Assembly: GCA_964036045.1 (NCBI GenBank)
Contig: OZ038382.1
Coordinates: 4,715,789 to 4,779,788, forward strand
Reading direction: 5' to 3'
Source: Eutreptiella sp. 'Long Island Sound 2002'
Taxonomy: Eukaryota > Euglenozoa > Euglenophyceae > Eutreptiales > Eutreptiaceae
Length of the DNA: 64,000 nucleotides
The notes below the pieces were generated by a model. That model was given only the letters and a program-made list of their open reading frames with translations. It was not told where the DNA came from and ran no database searches. Positions within the stretch are counted from its first letter, which is position 1; every line of letters starts with the position of its first letter. Both the position numbers and the translations under genes were made by a program. Of the stretch, positions 10,138 through 19,769 are shown one piece after another.

Positions 10138-10634
10138 CAAGGGGGGCGGCCTGTTCGAATTCCAGACCCCCCCCCCTCCCCCCCCCCCCTCCAGAACCCC
10201 CCAAAATTTTCGAACCCACCTTTCTCCGATTGGAGATTTTGGGGGAAAAGGTTGGCGCTGAAGGTGCCGAAATTTTGTTTTTGCCCTTCATGAGGGGGTA
10301 TTTTTTTTTATCCTATGTGTCTATACTGAAAATACTCAGACACCTTGTGGAGAATTCAAAAATGTTTGAAAAACACAGAAAATTTTTTGTCTTCTGACCT
10401 GACCTCTGGGTCCGACCTTGGCTGATGGGAGCCTGAGCTAAGGCAAATTTTTTGTGAAAAAAAACTTTTACCCCATTTCTGTATGTTCAAAATGATCACC
10501 ACGTCATGGGGATCATTTTGAGGCATGTATGTTGGGCGGCTGAATGGCCGACCCAACTACCCCCCTCCTCTCCAGACGTCCAAAGGTTTTCGCACCCGGT
10601 TGGGGTCTGAAATTTGAACAGGCCGCCCCCCTTG
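10138..10634. mobile_element. Non-autonomous hAT-like MITE, 497 bp
   Basis: Terminal inverted repeats of about 36 bp (10138-10173 and 10599-10634) begin CAAGGGGGGCGGCCTGTTC and continue with few mismatches (R-A-A-T-T-Y-C-A-G-A-C-C-C-C). The element is flanked by an exact 8-bp direct repeat, AGCAGCAC. An 8-bp duplication with a CARRG-type terminus is the hAT superfamily signature. No transposase is encoded. The inside holds C-runs and an AATTTTTTG-rich stretch. It would be mobilised in trans by a full-length hAT element elsewhere. Confidence 0.75.
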
Positions 10635-10642
10635 AGCAGCAC
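10635..10642. repeat. 8-bp target duplication of the MITE, right copy
   Basis: AGCAGCAC, identical to 10130-10137. Confidence 0.75.
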
Positions 10643-13600
10643 CAGGAATTTGGAACAGCTGTTCCTTCGGCGGATCCGATTCAGTCTTGACGACTGTCCG
10701 GGCATTGCACAGCCATGTGCTCGGCATAGGTCTCAGAGGGGAGGGGGGGGGGCAGGTTTGAAGAAGGCCACAACGCCCCTTGCCATGTTCGATGGATTCG
10801 GATGCGGCCCCTATGACAGGGACCAGCCCAACATTGTGGCCCAACAAGACGTTTGCACTAGATGGCGTTCAGTATGGGCGATGCAGGTCAGTCAAACTCC
10901 CGCTGCTGGATGTGGCGAGCCATGGTAGTCTTCCCAAGATCCCGCAAAAAAGAAATTGTGTGCCAGAGGCCCGAGCCTCGGAGCCTCAGAGGAATTTCCC
11001 CACTTTTGGAGGGCCACTGGTGTTGGGCGCGACAAAACAAGTAGCATTTCGGCTAACGTCTGCTTCGGATGCGGGAGTTTGGTGTAGAGAAGCACATGTA
11101 CACCTCTGCATACATGCGTTACAATGGGCTTCGCCATGCGTGGATCTCTGTGATTCTGATGGCCTCCTGGCAGCCGTGCAAATACGCTTCCGCGGAAGGA
11201 CTGTTTCGATGCAACTAATCCTGTTTCGCAGCAAATTAATCCAAGTTGCTGATTGGGCAATGGGGACAGCGCGGACATGGCATTAAACGCTGTTTACCTT
11301 TCACCATCCACACTGCACATGTGGGACGGACGTTCTGTAGCCCCCCTAACCTCCACGCTGCACGTGCCAGGCAGACGTTGTGCACGCCCACCCTCCGCAC
11401 AGCACGAGGCCAATACACATTCTGCACCACTGCAGTCCACCATGCAGACTTGGGACATGCAGTGTCTTTCGTTTAAGAAGCAGCTCAACCTCGTGGGTAT
11501 AAAGCAGGAGTTGGCCCGCTATGTGGCTCAATGCGTGACTGCTGCGCTCTCTTGGCACGCCCATACCGCACTTGGTTGAGTTGCATGACATTTTTGCTGC
11601 CCATTCTACATTTTCATTTGTGGTAGTGCCCTGGGCCCACTGAACTGAAATTGATCAGGTGGTGGCCACAGAAAATGCATGCAAGCTTGCGGGCCCCTCA
11701 AATTCAGGTGTACACAGGTTTGCGGATGTGGCAAAGGCGCGGGTTTTCAAGCAATCAGAGGAGGAACGCTGCAGAATGCATGGTGATGGTTCTTCTTTGT
11801 GGTGTTTGCCAGGCATCGCTGCTGGTCAACAGGTTTCCCTGCCGCTCTGATGCCCTGACGTATAGCTGTAAGCACCACGAATTGTATCTTAATTGCAGTA
11901 CAAAATACATGCAATGAGGTGGAACAACATTTGAATGCATCTCATTGCGGGTGACGACAGTCTGAGGATTTCGTTTTCGAATTGATGGCTGTGAACCACT
12001 GGTGTTGCATGAAATACAAGAACTGCACGCCGAGAGCAAAGAAATCCCATCGATTGACAAGGGTTGCTGCCCTAAACGTAACGAGAGGGAAGCAGAGGAG
12101 GAGCACGTTTTCAAGCGATGATTTTGAATCACACACGTGTGTCAGTTCATCCAACTCCCATGCGGTACCATAACCATCGCCGTATGACGTTCTAGGGATT
12201 CCCTCTCTGCCATCTCTGTTGACAACTCTTAAACCAGTCCGGATGATCCCAGTTGTGATAGTGGGAGTGCGGGACATAATTCACAATAATGGGCAACATC
12301 CGGTGGTGTTTCGACAGATTTCTTCCCGGCCGGCCACGTTGCACACTTTCCATGCAGCGTACATTCAAGGGTCTGGGCTGGTGTTGCAGCTTGCAGGGCA
12401 TATCACAGTGTATCACTGCCTATATAGTATGGACACTCTAGTGGGACTATGGTAGAAAAGGACGGAGGTTGGGGCTGGCTGGGGACCCTGTCCCCTTCTT
12501 TTCCACATCCTTGTACCCGACAGATGCTACACTCTGCTGTGCCATGTGGGCTGATTGTTGGGGTGCATATTGTCTGTCGCGTGCTTATGTACATGCCTCA
12601 CACTCTCTACTTTGGGAAGCCTGATACGGTAGGGCATTTGAAGTCATTTCATTCCATGCTGTTTTGGAGGCCCATGCAGTAATGGTTGCCGTGGTTACAG
12701 GGATTGCGCACCATTTGGGGGTGCTTCTGTGAGCCACACATACCCCAATTTTGTGAAAGAACGACCTGCATCCACGTTCTGCATTGGCAGCACCACGTGA
12801 GAAACCGCTGCGAGAGAGTTGCATAGCGCACTCACAGGATGAACTTTCTGGGATGAAATTGAAAATTGTAGGAACTTTTTTGGTTTTTTGGTCAGCACTC
12901 CTTTCCCCAGTGTCACGTGCAGATCTGTGCCTTGTCTGAACATAAGTATGACCACACGGATTCGATTAAATTTGGCAATCTTCATTCCCTCACATAATGT
13001 CTGTCTGCTGTGTGCTGTGGGAGGGTAGGTGTACTCTTCACAGTGAACAGAATTTGCCAACCCCTAACCTTGACGCTTGCCAAGGGGGTGCTTTGCTCCA
13101 CCCAAGAGGGGGATAGGCAAGCATGCACCCGCACCCAGACCCCTTGGAAGCAAATTTTCATGCCCAAAGAGCTGCAACTGGTACAACCATACTTATTTGA
13201 AATGACCGTCTTCCACCAGTTCAGGAGTAACCTTCTTGGGGTGGTGCCGCAGTGTGAGGCAATGCAGACAGAAGGGTTGGACACGTTGATCAGCAGCTTT
13301 GCCTTTTTGCTCATCTGCAGTGTTGCACCACCACCCCCATGCAGCAAACTGCAAGATGTGTTTCAAATTTATGCAACGTAACAATACATCAAATTAAGCG
13401 TTATGTAACAGGGGGCGCCTTAAGCGCAGTGCGCGCGCAGTGCAACTATTTGGGCGTTTGGCCGTAGTAGAAGCCCATACTTTGTGGTACTTTGGGCATC
13501 ATTGTTGTTTGGTAGTAGGTTTTGATGCATTGGTGATCTGGCATTTTGGGATGTTTACCCTGTTTCACCCATTTCTACTTTTTTCCACACATTTTTTGCG

Positions 13601-13670
13601 ATTTCCACCACATCTACTCTTTTTCTCGGTTGATTGATATGGTGATACATTTTGAGGGTGCCTGCTACAG
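10643..13670. other. Gene-poor spacer with a minisatellite
   Basis: I see no supported gene. Short openings occur on both strands but overlap each other and show no domains. A 42-bp minisatellite lies at 11302-11427 (listed separately). Near 13390-13440 are the motifs AAATTAAGCGTTA and GCGCGCAGTGCAA, which recur at about 14070-14120 in swapped order. Confidence 0.4.
11302..11427. repeat. Minisatellite, three copies of a 42-bp unit
   Basis: Three adjacent diverged units (11302-11343, 11344-11385, 11386-11427). Read on the minus strand, each carries a GTGCASAAYGT-like start and a GTGCNGYGTGGAGG-like end. The 42-base period keeps a 14-residue frame open, which explains the ORF-like look of this stretch. 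Confidence 0.6.
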
Positions 13671-13888
13671 GACATCATACTTCCCTCCTCATTTCTTAGG
13701 CCCATTTTCTCCATGGATCTGAATATTGGGGATAAGGTGTTCTACACCCGCTCCAATGGCCTGCAACCTCCTACCACGGTGGTTGGGACGGTTGAAGACG
13801 GACTGCTACCAAGATGGGTTGAGAGTGGTGAATCTGCAATGCAAGATGGAGTCCATCTCCTTTGCCATCCCAAGTTCAGACTCGCCAC
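13671..13888 (+). pseudogene. Repeated exon, copy 1 (SH3/Tudor-like start of an unknown repeat-family gene, broken)
   Basis: Begins with a conserved upstream segment (GACATCAT, ttccctcc) and an ATG at 13713 that opens MDLNIGDKVFYTRSNG, followed by TTVVGTVEDG. A small indel then breaks the frame, and the continuation reads VVNLQCKMESISFAIPSS in another frame. A second copy lies at 47375-47598 in the same orientation. The pattern (short strands, G-D-K-V-F-Y, T-T-V-V-G) suggests an SH3-like or Tudor-like barrel at the N-terminus of a transposon-encoded protein. That is inference from shape only. Confidence 0.5.
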
Positions 13889-15038
13889 CTGACTGCCCTC
13901 CATCTCCGAACACACAGCCAAGTTTCCCCCCAAAGGCCCCTGGTCCTTCACCATGCCACAAGAACCGGGAAGGTCCCCCTCAAGGTCCCCTCCAGTCCAG
14001 TTTGGATCACCGAATTCTAAGGGTGTTTCCAAGGGGCGTGCCTAGGGGCTCTTTGGGGGGAACATAGTCTAAAAGTAGCGCGCAGTGCAAGGATTCCCCC
14101 AAAGTACAACAAATTAAGCGTTAAGAATTGGACCAAACCTGATCCTGGGAATCCAAATATGGGAGGTTGGGTTTGAAGAGCAGAGGCGACGGTAGGGTCA
14201 GCTGCCCAAGGGGAAGGTGTGGCATCTGTTTCGTGTGTGCTGGAGGGCAGGTTTCATTGCCTGCCGCCTTAGGGGTGCCCTATTCCATGAAGAGAGAGAC
14301 ATTTCGGGAAAACTCCACATTTTCCTAATAGTGCACCAGAAACTACCCTTTTGGACCAGGCCATATCTTGGACAAGGGGAGGGTGGGGCACAGCCTTCCC
14401 CAGAACCCTCCCTCTTGCTCCTGCTGAACCCTGTGCGGCTGAGGAATGCAGGCCTGTTTCTGTTGCGCATTCCAACCCGCTTCCCAGCAATTTCCTGCTG
14501 TGCTTTCACTCTGCACTGTCACTTCACACGTTCCCCAGAAACTCTAGTGGGACTGAGCACGTGTTCGAGAAAGCCTTAGCTCTGCTGCAGTCCTGGTCTG
14601 CTTCTGGTGTCTGTGTTGCGACCCCGTCCTTTTTAGCCCAGTCAACATGGGTCTGAGTCAACGAAGGACCAACGAATTGGCAAAGTTGGTACAAATCGAA
14701 ATTTTGAGCGCAGCGGACTTGCGACTCGAAAGATGCGGCCCAACCCAAGTCCCAGGGACCTGCAAGAGCAGGTTCATTCTATTCTAAACCATCTACCCGC
14801 CGCCGGCAATAGTCTGCCCCTCTGCCAACACCTGATGCCAACACAGAACAACTCCAGGAAACTGCTTGCTTTCAGTCCTGCTCCATGTCACAGGGAAGGC
14901 AGTGCGGTCCTATCCTGACCATCCCTCCGTGACTAATTTCAGGCGAATTGCCCCCTCACATTTTTCGCAGGAATGCATTTCAGTGTGAAAGCAATGGATT
15001 TTGTGTTGCTCCAAGACAACAGTGCCGTGGGGTGGGGC
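13889..15038. other. Gene-poor spacer
   Basis: No supported gene. Pyrimidine-rich tracts around 13900-14000 and 14390-14480. Ends at the target duplication of gypsy-1. Confidence 0.4.
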
Positions 15039-15043
15039 CCAAG
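15039..15043. repeat. 5-bp target duplication of gypsy-1, left copy
   Basis: CCAAG, matched by CCAAG at 45182-45186 just outside the right LTR. Confidence 0.7.
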
Positions 15044-15751
15044 AGTAAGAAAAAGTCACTGCCATGTCTTTCTTGGAGGGCTTGATCCAGGCCAAGCCCC
15101 CCTTAAAACCCTTCTGTTGATGCTAAGACAAACTAAAGTGTTTTTATCTCTCTTTTGTTGCCTAAAGTACACTTTCTCAAAGTAACTAGGGTTGTGACCC
15201 TAGCCCCCATGAAGTTCACCCCTACCACTCAACTGAGCGGAGGTACCTTCCTTCATGGAGGATATACCGAAATAAAAAAGGCATTTCATGCTTTAGGCCT
15301 TGGAGGTTAAGCCTAGTGGTCTCCCACCCCAAGACCCCTATACTCAATTGTTTCTACCACTTATTGTGGTCCTACTTTGAAACTGTTTCTGAATTCAGTT
15401 GCTTGGCCAAGTCATTTTCTGTGTGGTCCTGACATCTATGCCCCACATTCCTAACCAGCACCATTTCACCCAAAAGAGTGCACATGAAGTGCCTACTGCA
15501 ATCTCTGAGGCAAGAGTCAGACCAATCTTCATATAAAATCTTTTGTATTATCCATTTGTGATTGAATCTTTGTGTACAAACCTGCTTTGTCTATCTGCAG
15601 CCCCTCTGTGTTACACTGGATTCCAAAACCAATCATTGATTCGATCCACATCCTGTTCTTGCTCTACTTGCTGCTTTGGTTTGGGTTTTCAACTACAAAA
15701 CCTGCAGGATTACATCAAAATATCTAGGGCATAAATCAAGGACATCTTTCC
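15044..15751 (+). repeat. 5' LTR of gypsy-1 (708 bp)
   Basis: Matches 44473-45181 over its whole length with scattered substitutions and one single-base indel. Starts AGTAAG and ends CTTTCC (CTTTCT in the right copy), a short imperfect inverted terminus instead of the usual TG...CA. The boundary is uncertain by about one base. Confidence 0.85.
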
Positions 15752-15763
15752 GGTAGCAGAGAC
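15752..15763 (+). promoter_or_regulatory. Primer binding site of gypsy-1
   Basis: GGTAGCAGAGAC directly after the LTR. With the preceding base it resembles TGGTAGCAGAG, complementary to the 3' end of initiator methionine tRNA. The first base appears mutated (C for T). Confidence 0.6.
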
Positions 15764-15833
15764 AGTCCCTTGTGACCTTTTGAACCGACCCTGAGAAGAA
15801 GTGCAGCACAAAAAGCTCAACAACAAGTTCATC

Positions 15834-18041
15834 ATGTCCACGCCAAGCGTCAGGACCTGGCCCATCACAACTGTCCAAGTGCAAATGGGCAGCATGGCCC
15901 ACCCCATGAGTGAACCACCTTACCGAGCTCCACAACATCTCAGTGGCGCATCTGGGTCCCAAGGAGATCCAGAACGCAGAAGGGCGGAAGAAAATGAAGG
16001 CCTTACCACCGAGGCCTTAGCAGCCCACGGTGGAGACAGCTTCAGTCATCTCCACAGACGTGTAGCTGCCTCAGTATCCAGATCCAACTGTCCGGCTTCA
16101 TCCTCAACAGCGATTGAAGGCCCTGAGGAGTATGAGGAACTGAGGAAGAAAATGGATGAATACATCCTCCATGAGGAGTACTACAAATCCATTCGTGGAG
16201 AAGATGGAGAGGAGCCATTGGCAGTACATGGATCCAGACCACGCACAGACCTAGGGTCCTACGCGCACTCTGGCCCGCCGTCCGACAGAGCCGAGACTGC
16301 ATCCCTGCCAAGACGACCAAGACCTGAGTATCCAAGAGCATGTTGTTCAACCCCAAGGGCTCCCGAAGTGGGCCCGACTCGAGTTGAGGAACAACATCAT
16401 CCAAGGCCAACCTACGGTGCCCTGGATCATACGGCCGAGCTGTTGGCCAAACTCCTGTCTGGATCAGAAGATCCAGATGTGACGGCCCTATCGGAGGCCA
16501 TTAAGGCTAAATTGGGTATTGCGGAACCCTTACCCAAGCCAGAGTTGCCCTCTCTCTCTCCAGGACTGAGTACCCTGGCCGAAGATCTTAAGAGATCAAG
16601 GGTCTCAAGGCTGTTGCCTAAGGTCACCTGCCCAAGCCCCTTTCACCCCCGTGCCAGGACAGTGCCTATGGCTGATCTACAGGACGTGCCTGTCACAGAG
16701 ATTGAGAGAAGAGGGCTGTCAGCCCTGGCACCTCTTGCCGGCGTGTCGCCTTCAGGCCTAACTCCGGGGGGAGGGAAGACGGGCAGACCTATTGCCCAGG
16801 CGATCATCCAGCTGGAACTGCCGGAGTTCGACCCCAAAAAACTGCCCGAATGGGCAGAAGAATTTGCAGAGTTCCTTTTGTTGACTGGCCAATCCCATGT
16901 GGATGTGGCCACCAAATGCTCACTGCTGAAACGCTCATGCAAAAAGAAATTTTTGCAAAAACAGGTGAAACAGATTGTGAAAACCTGTTCTACCTGGGCA
17001 GAGGCACTCCTGAGGTTGGAGAAAACATTCCCAGTCTATGAGACTGACCTCAGCGTACGCACACAGATCGAGGAGCTACCTATGCTCCCTGAGTTTCCAT
17101 CCGCTGCGCGAATTTCTGAATATGTGTGCAACTTGGAGTACTTGTTTTCGAGGATGAACTCGGGCTTCTACGGAGCCACTGAGCCCCACCTGTGGCTCAT
17201 GAGTAAGATCCCCCAACGTACGTGGGATGATTGCCGCTCCACCTCTGAGAGGAAGAGCAGGACCCACTGGTACGATGAACTGGTGGACCTCTTGATTGAG
17301 CTAGCTCTTGAGAGAGAGAATGACTCCCACATGGAGAAATTCCTCAAAAAGCATTTGGGTCGAGGTGGTACCCCTACCCCCGAACGTGGCGAAGGGAAAG
17401 GACCTAAAAATCCCACTAACACCAACCAGGGAGGTGGTAAAGGGAGGGGTAACCTACGTGCCATGAATGAGGCTAAACCTGATGCAGGTACACCCCCCCT
17501 GTTCTACTGCAAACCTGTCAATGACAAGGGGGGACCTTGTCATGCCTCTGACTGCGACCTCCGCAGTGGCTGTATGCTGCAGATGAAACGTCAGCAGCAT
17601 ACCAAAGATGGGAAACCTGTGACCCATCAGGACCACTTCAGGTGTACCATCACCTGTGGTTACTGTGGCAAACGTCGTCACTACGAGGACAAATGCCACA
17701 TCAAGAAAGGCGAGAGTGACAAACTCAAGCGTCAGGAGGCGGAACGCCAGAAGACCCAAACGCCCGCCAGAAATCCCCTGAATGGGGATAAAGGTGGTAA
17801 AGGAGGTGGTAAGGGGGGTGGCAAAAATGGACCCCCTAACCCCCAGAGGCGCTCATCAGCGCCCGTTGCTACACCCACTCCTGCTGCTACACCCGCTCCT
17901 GCCGCAGGTGACCCCAAGAAGCGCCCCCAAGAAGATAACGCTACCCCTGAGGGGAATAATTCCAAGAAGAGGCGCTTGGCCTGGATGGCCAAGTCCCTCA
18001 TTGCTGCAGGGGTGGATGTGAAGTTCCCTGATGAGGAGTAG
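15834..18041 (+). CDS. gag: Gag polyprotein of gypsy-1
   Basis: 735 residues from ATG 15834 to TAG 18039-18041. An earlier in-frame GTG at 15801 is not needed. The capsid-like region (about residues 320-505; QLELPEFDPKKLPEWAEEF and later Trp/Leu-rich helices) resembles retrotransposon gag. A CCHC zinc knuckle, CGYCGKRRHYEDKC, sits near residue 610 and would bind genomic RNA. It is followed by a Gly/Lys/Pro-rich basic tail. Gag forms the particle in which reverse transcription takes place. The ORF is uninterrupted, unlike pol. The stop is TAG followed by GGG, and pol continues in the same frame, which suggests stop-codon readthrough as in gypsy-2. Confidence 0.85.
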   Translation: MSTPSVRTWPITTVQVQMGSMAHPMSEPPYRAPQHLSGASGSQGDPERRRAEENEGLTTEALAAHGGDSFSHLHRRVAASVSRSNCPASSSTAIEGPEEYEELRKKMDEYILHEEYYKSIRGEDGEEPLAVHGSRPRTDLGSYAHSGPPSDRAETASLPRRPRPEYPRACCSTPRAPEVGPTRVEEQHHPRPTYGALDHTAELLAKLLSGSEDPDVTALSEAIKAKLGIAEPLPKPELPSLSPGLSTLAEDLKRSRVSRLLPKVTCPSPFHPRARTVPMADLQDVPVTEIERRGLSALAPLAGVSPSGLTPGGGKTGRPIAQAIIQLELPEFDPKKLPEWAEEFAEFLLLTGQSHVDVATKCSLLKRSCKKKFLQKQVKQIVKTCSTWAEALLRLEKTFPVYETDLSVRTQIEELPMLPEFPSAARISEYVCNLEYLFSRMNSGFYGATEPHLWLMSKIPQRTWDDCRSTSERKSRTHWYDELVDLLIELALERENDSHMEKFLKKHLGRGGTPTPERGEGKGPKNPTNTNQGGGKGRGNLRAMNEAKPDAGTPPLFYCKPVNDKGGPCHASDCDLRSGCMLQMKRQQHTKDGKPVTHQDHFRCTITCGYCGKRRHYEDKCHIKKGESDKLKRQEAERQKTQTPARNPLNGDKGGKGGGKGGGKNGPPNPQRRSSAPVATPTPAATPAPAAGDPKKRPQEDNATPEGNNSKKRRLAWMAKSLIAAGVDVKFPDEE

Positions 18042-18539
18042 GGGGGCGGCTCCGAAGAGGAGGACTTGGTTTTCTGGATCCTCGTGAAAATCGGGGATCA
18101 GGTTTTTTGAGCGGTGCTTGACACCGGTGCAACACGTTCCATAGTGGCCCGGCGCCTGCTAAAGACTTTCAAGAAAACTAAGACCGTGGCCATAAGAGTA
18201 GGGGATGGGCGTACCATCCATTTCTTTGGGGGGGGTCGATGTGACTATATGTCTGGGCGACGAAACTGTGACCCAACACTGCAGAGTGCTGGACACCGAC
18301 GCCTTTGACATCGTCATTGGCACCGACTTCCTACGAAGAAACCCCCAGGTAAAAATGCTGTCCCTCCAGCGCCCTTATTCTTTGCACTGCGACTTTGGCA
18401 GTGGGCTATTCTCTGTACCTTTGGAGCAGTCAGGACGAAAAGAGTCTGGACTGCGCTACGCATCCAAGACTAACTATCGTACTGAAAATTACCAATTGGC
18501 CTGTCACGTTCTTGAAAATGGACTGGCGGCCCTTCAGGT

Positions 18540-18910
18540 AAACCTGGATGAGATCCAGGTGGAATTGTTTGCGAGCCAACAACAGCACATCATGCAGTTG
18601 TACTGCTCGAAACAACTGAACAATGCTTTCTGTTTCTTCTGGAAAGCAATGGGCCTAGCGTATGCTAACCCTCCCTTCTCCCTGCTCGCGAAGGTTCTGA
18701 CCAAAATCGCTTATGAGGGAGGAAGGGTTGTTATGTGCACCCCTGACTGGGGCTGCTCTGGTGAACATGCTTACTGGCGCCGTATGCTAGATCGAATGAC
18801 CGTGGGAAGAGTGCAACTCCCTGACGGCCCCATCTATGTGCCTGAGGACTCAGACACAGCTATGCAGGCCCCTGACTGGGCCAGTTTCCTGTCCATCGTC
18901 GATGGATCTC
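18540..18910 (+). other. Dam-methyltransferase-like domain in gypsy-1 pol
   Basis: Lies between protease and RT. Motifs: VELFASQQQ, YCSKQLNNAF, then YANPPFSLLAKVLTKIA and VVMCTPDWG. The NPPF tetrad is the (D/N)PPY/F site of N6-adenine methyltransferases. The layout (DLFAS, then AF...W, NPPF, then a hydrophobic strand ending in PxW) matches the Dam-like domain known from DIRS-type retrotransposons. No AdoMet-binding FxGxG is seen, so activity is doubtful. Confidence 0.6.
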
Positions 18911-19462
18911 TCAATCCTGTACCCCTGTGTGACCTAGACCAGGTGCTACTGAAAGAGGTCATGGCCGAAAATCGTGGCCTGACCCTTTATGATCTCAAAA
19001 ATCGATCTCCTGAGCACCTATCTGCCACACTTACAGGGTGTGAGTCTGCCAATGACTATCTGGAACCTGCAGCTGTAAAAGAGGATGCTGACGACCAACT
19101 GTCTGAGATCGCCAGCACTATTCCTTCTGTTGATCCCAGCTGTGTTGACCTAAAACATAGTGCCTTCCTAGCCCAGCTGTTCCTAGAGGAGGTAGATCTA
19201 GAGTCAACCTCTGAACCCGCTTCCCCTGTTGGGAAGCCAGTGCTACACATGCAGCCTATGCACACAGGTGAACCCGTGGCCCGGAGTGCTAATGCTCTGG
19301 CGCGGCCTGCTGCTAAAAACATGCCATTGTCTGAGCATGACACTCAGGAACTCCGGCGGCTGTTGTACCTGAAGGCCGAAGGTATTGAGCGCCAGGAGCG
19401 GCTGCAATACCTCAGACAGACCTGGAAATCCTCCATCTGGTCTGAGGAGGACGATGAGTCCT

Positions 19463-19478
19463 ATACGCTGCCTGATCC
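19463..19478. repeat. 16-bp target duplication of the LINE, left copy
   Basis: ATACGCTGCCTGATCC, repeated exactly at 27641-27656. Both copies are gypsy-1 pol coding sequence (TLPDP). Confidence 0.9.
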
Positions 19479-19769
19479 GTTTTTTGCACGTAGACACATT
19501 TTGAGTCCGGTGAAGACTGTCCGATCAAATTTACACTGCAAAACTACTTTACAGCAGAAACCAGTAGGCAGAGTCACCCGATGGATGCCCCTTACGCCAT
19601 TCGGTCAGTGCAAATTCGGGTGCTCGGCGCCTCAAGATCCTGTAGGGCGTCTGCCGGCACATGAGAGGGTGATATACGCGATATACCATGAGAGGTGGAT
19701 GTGCATTCGAAACTGTAAGCAAAATCTGGCTAACAGAGGGTACCTTCGGCTGTGCTCAGGGTGGATTAG
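19479..19769 (-). other. 3' untranslated region of the LINE
   Basis: Non-coding 291 bases ending on the minus strand in GTGCAAAAAAC right at the target duplication. The A6 is the likely remnant of target-primed reverse transcription. No hairpin was recognised. Confidence 0.6.
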
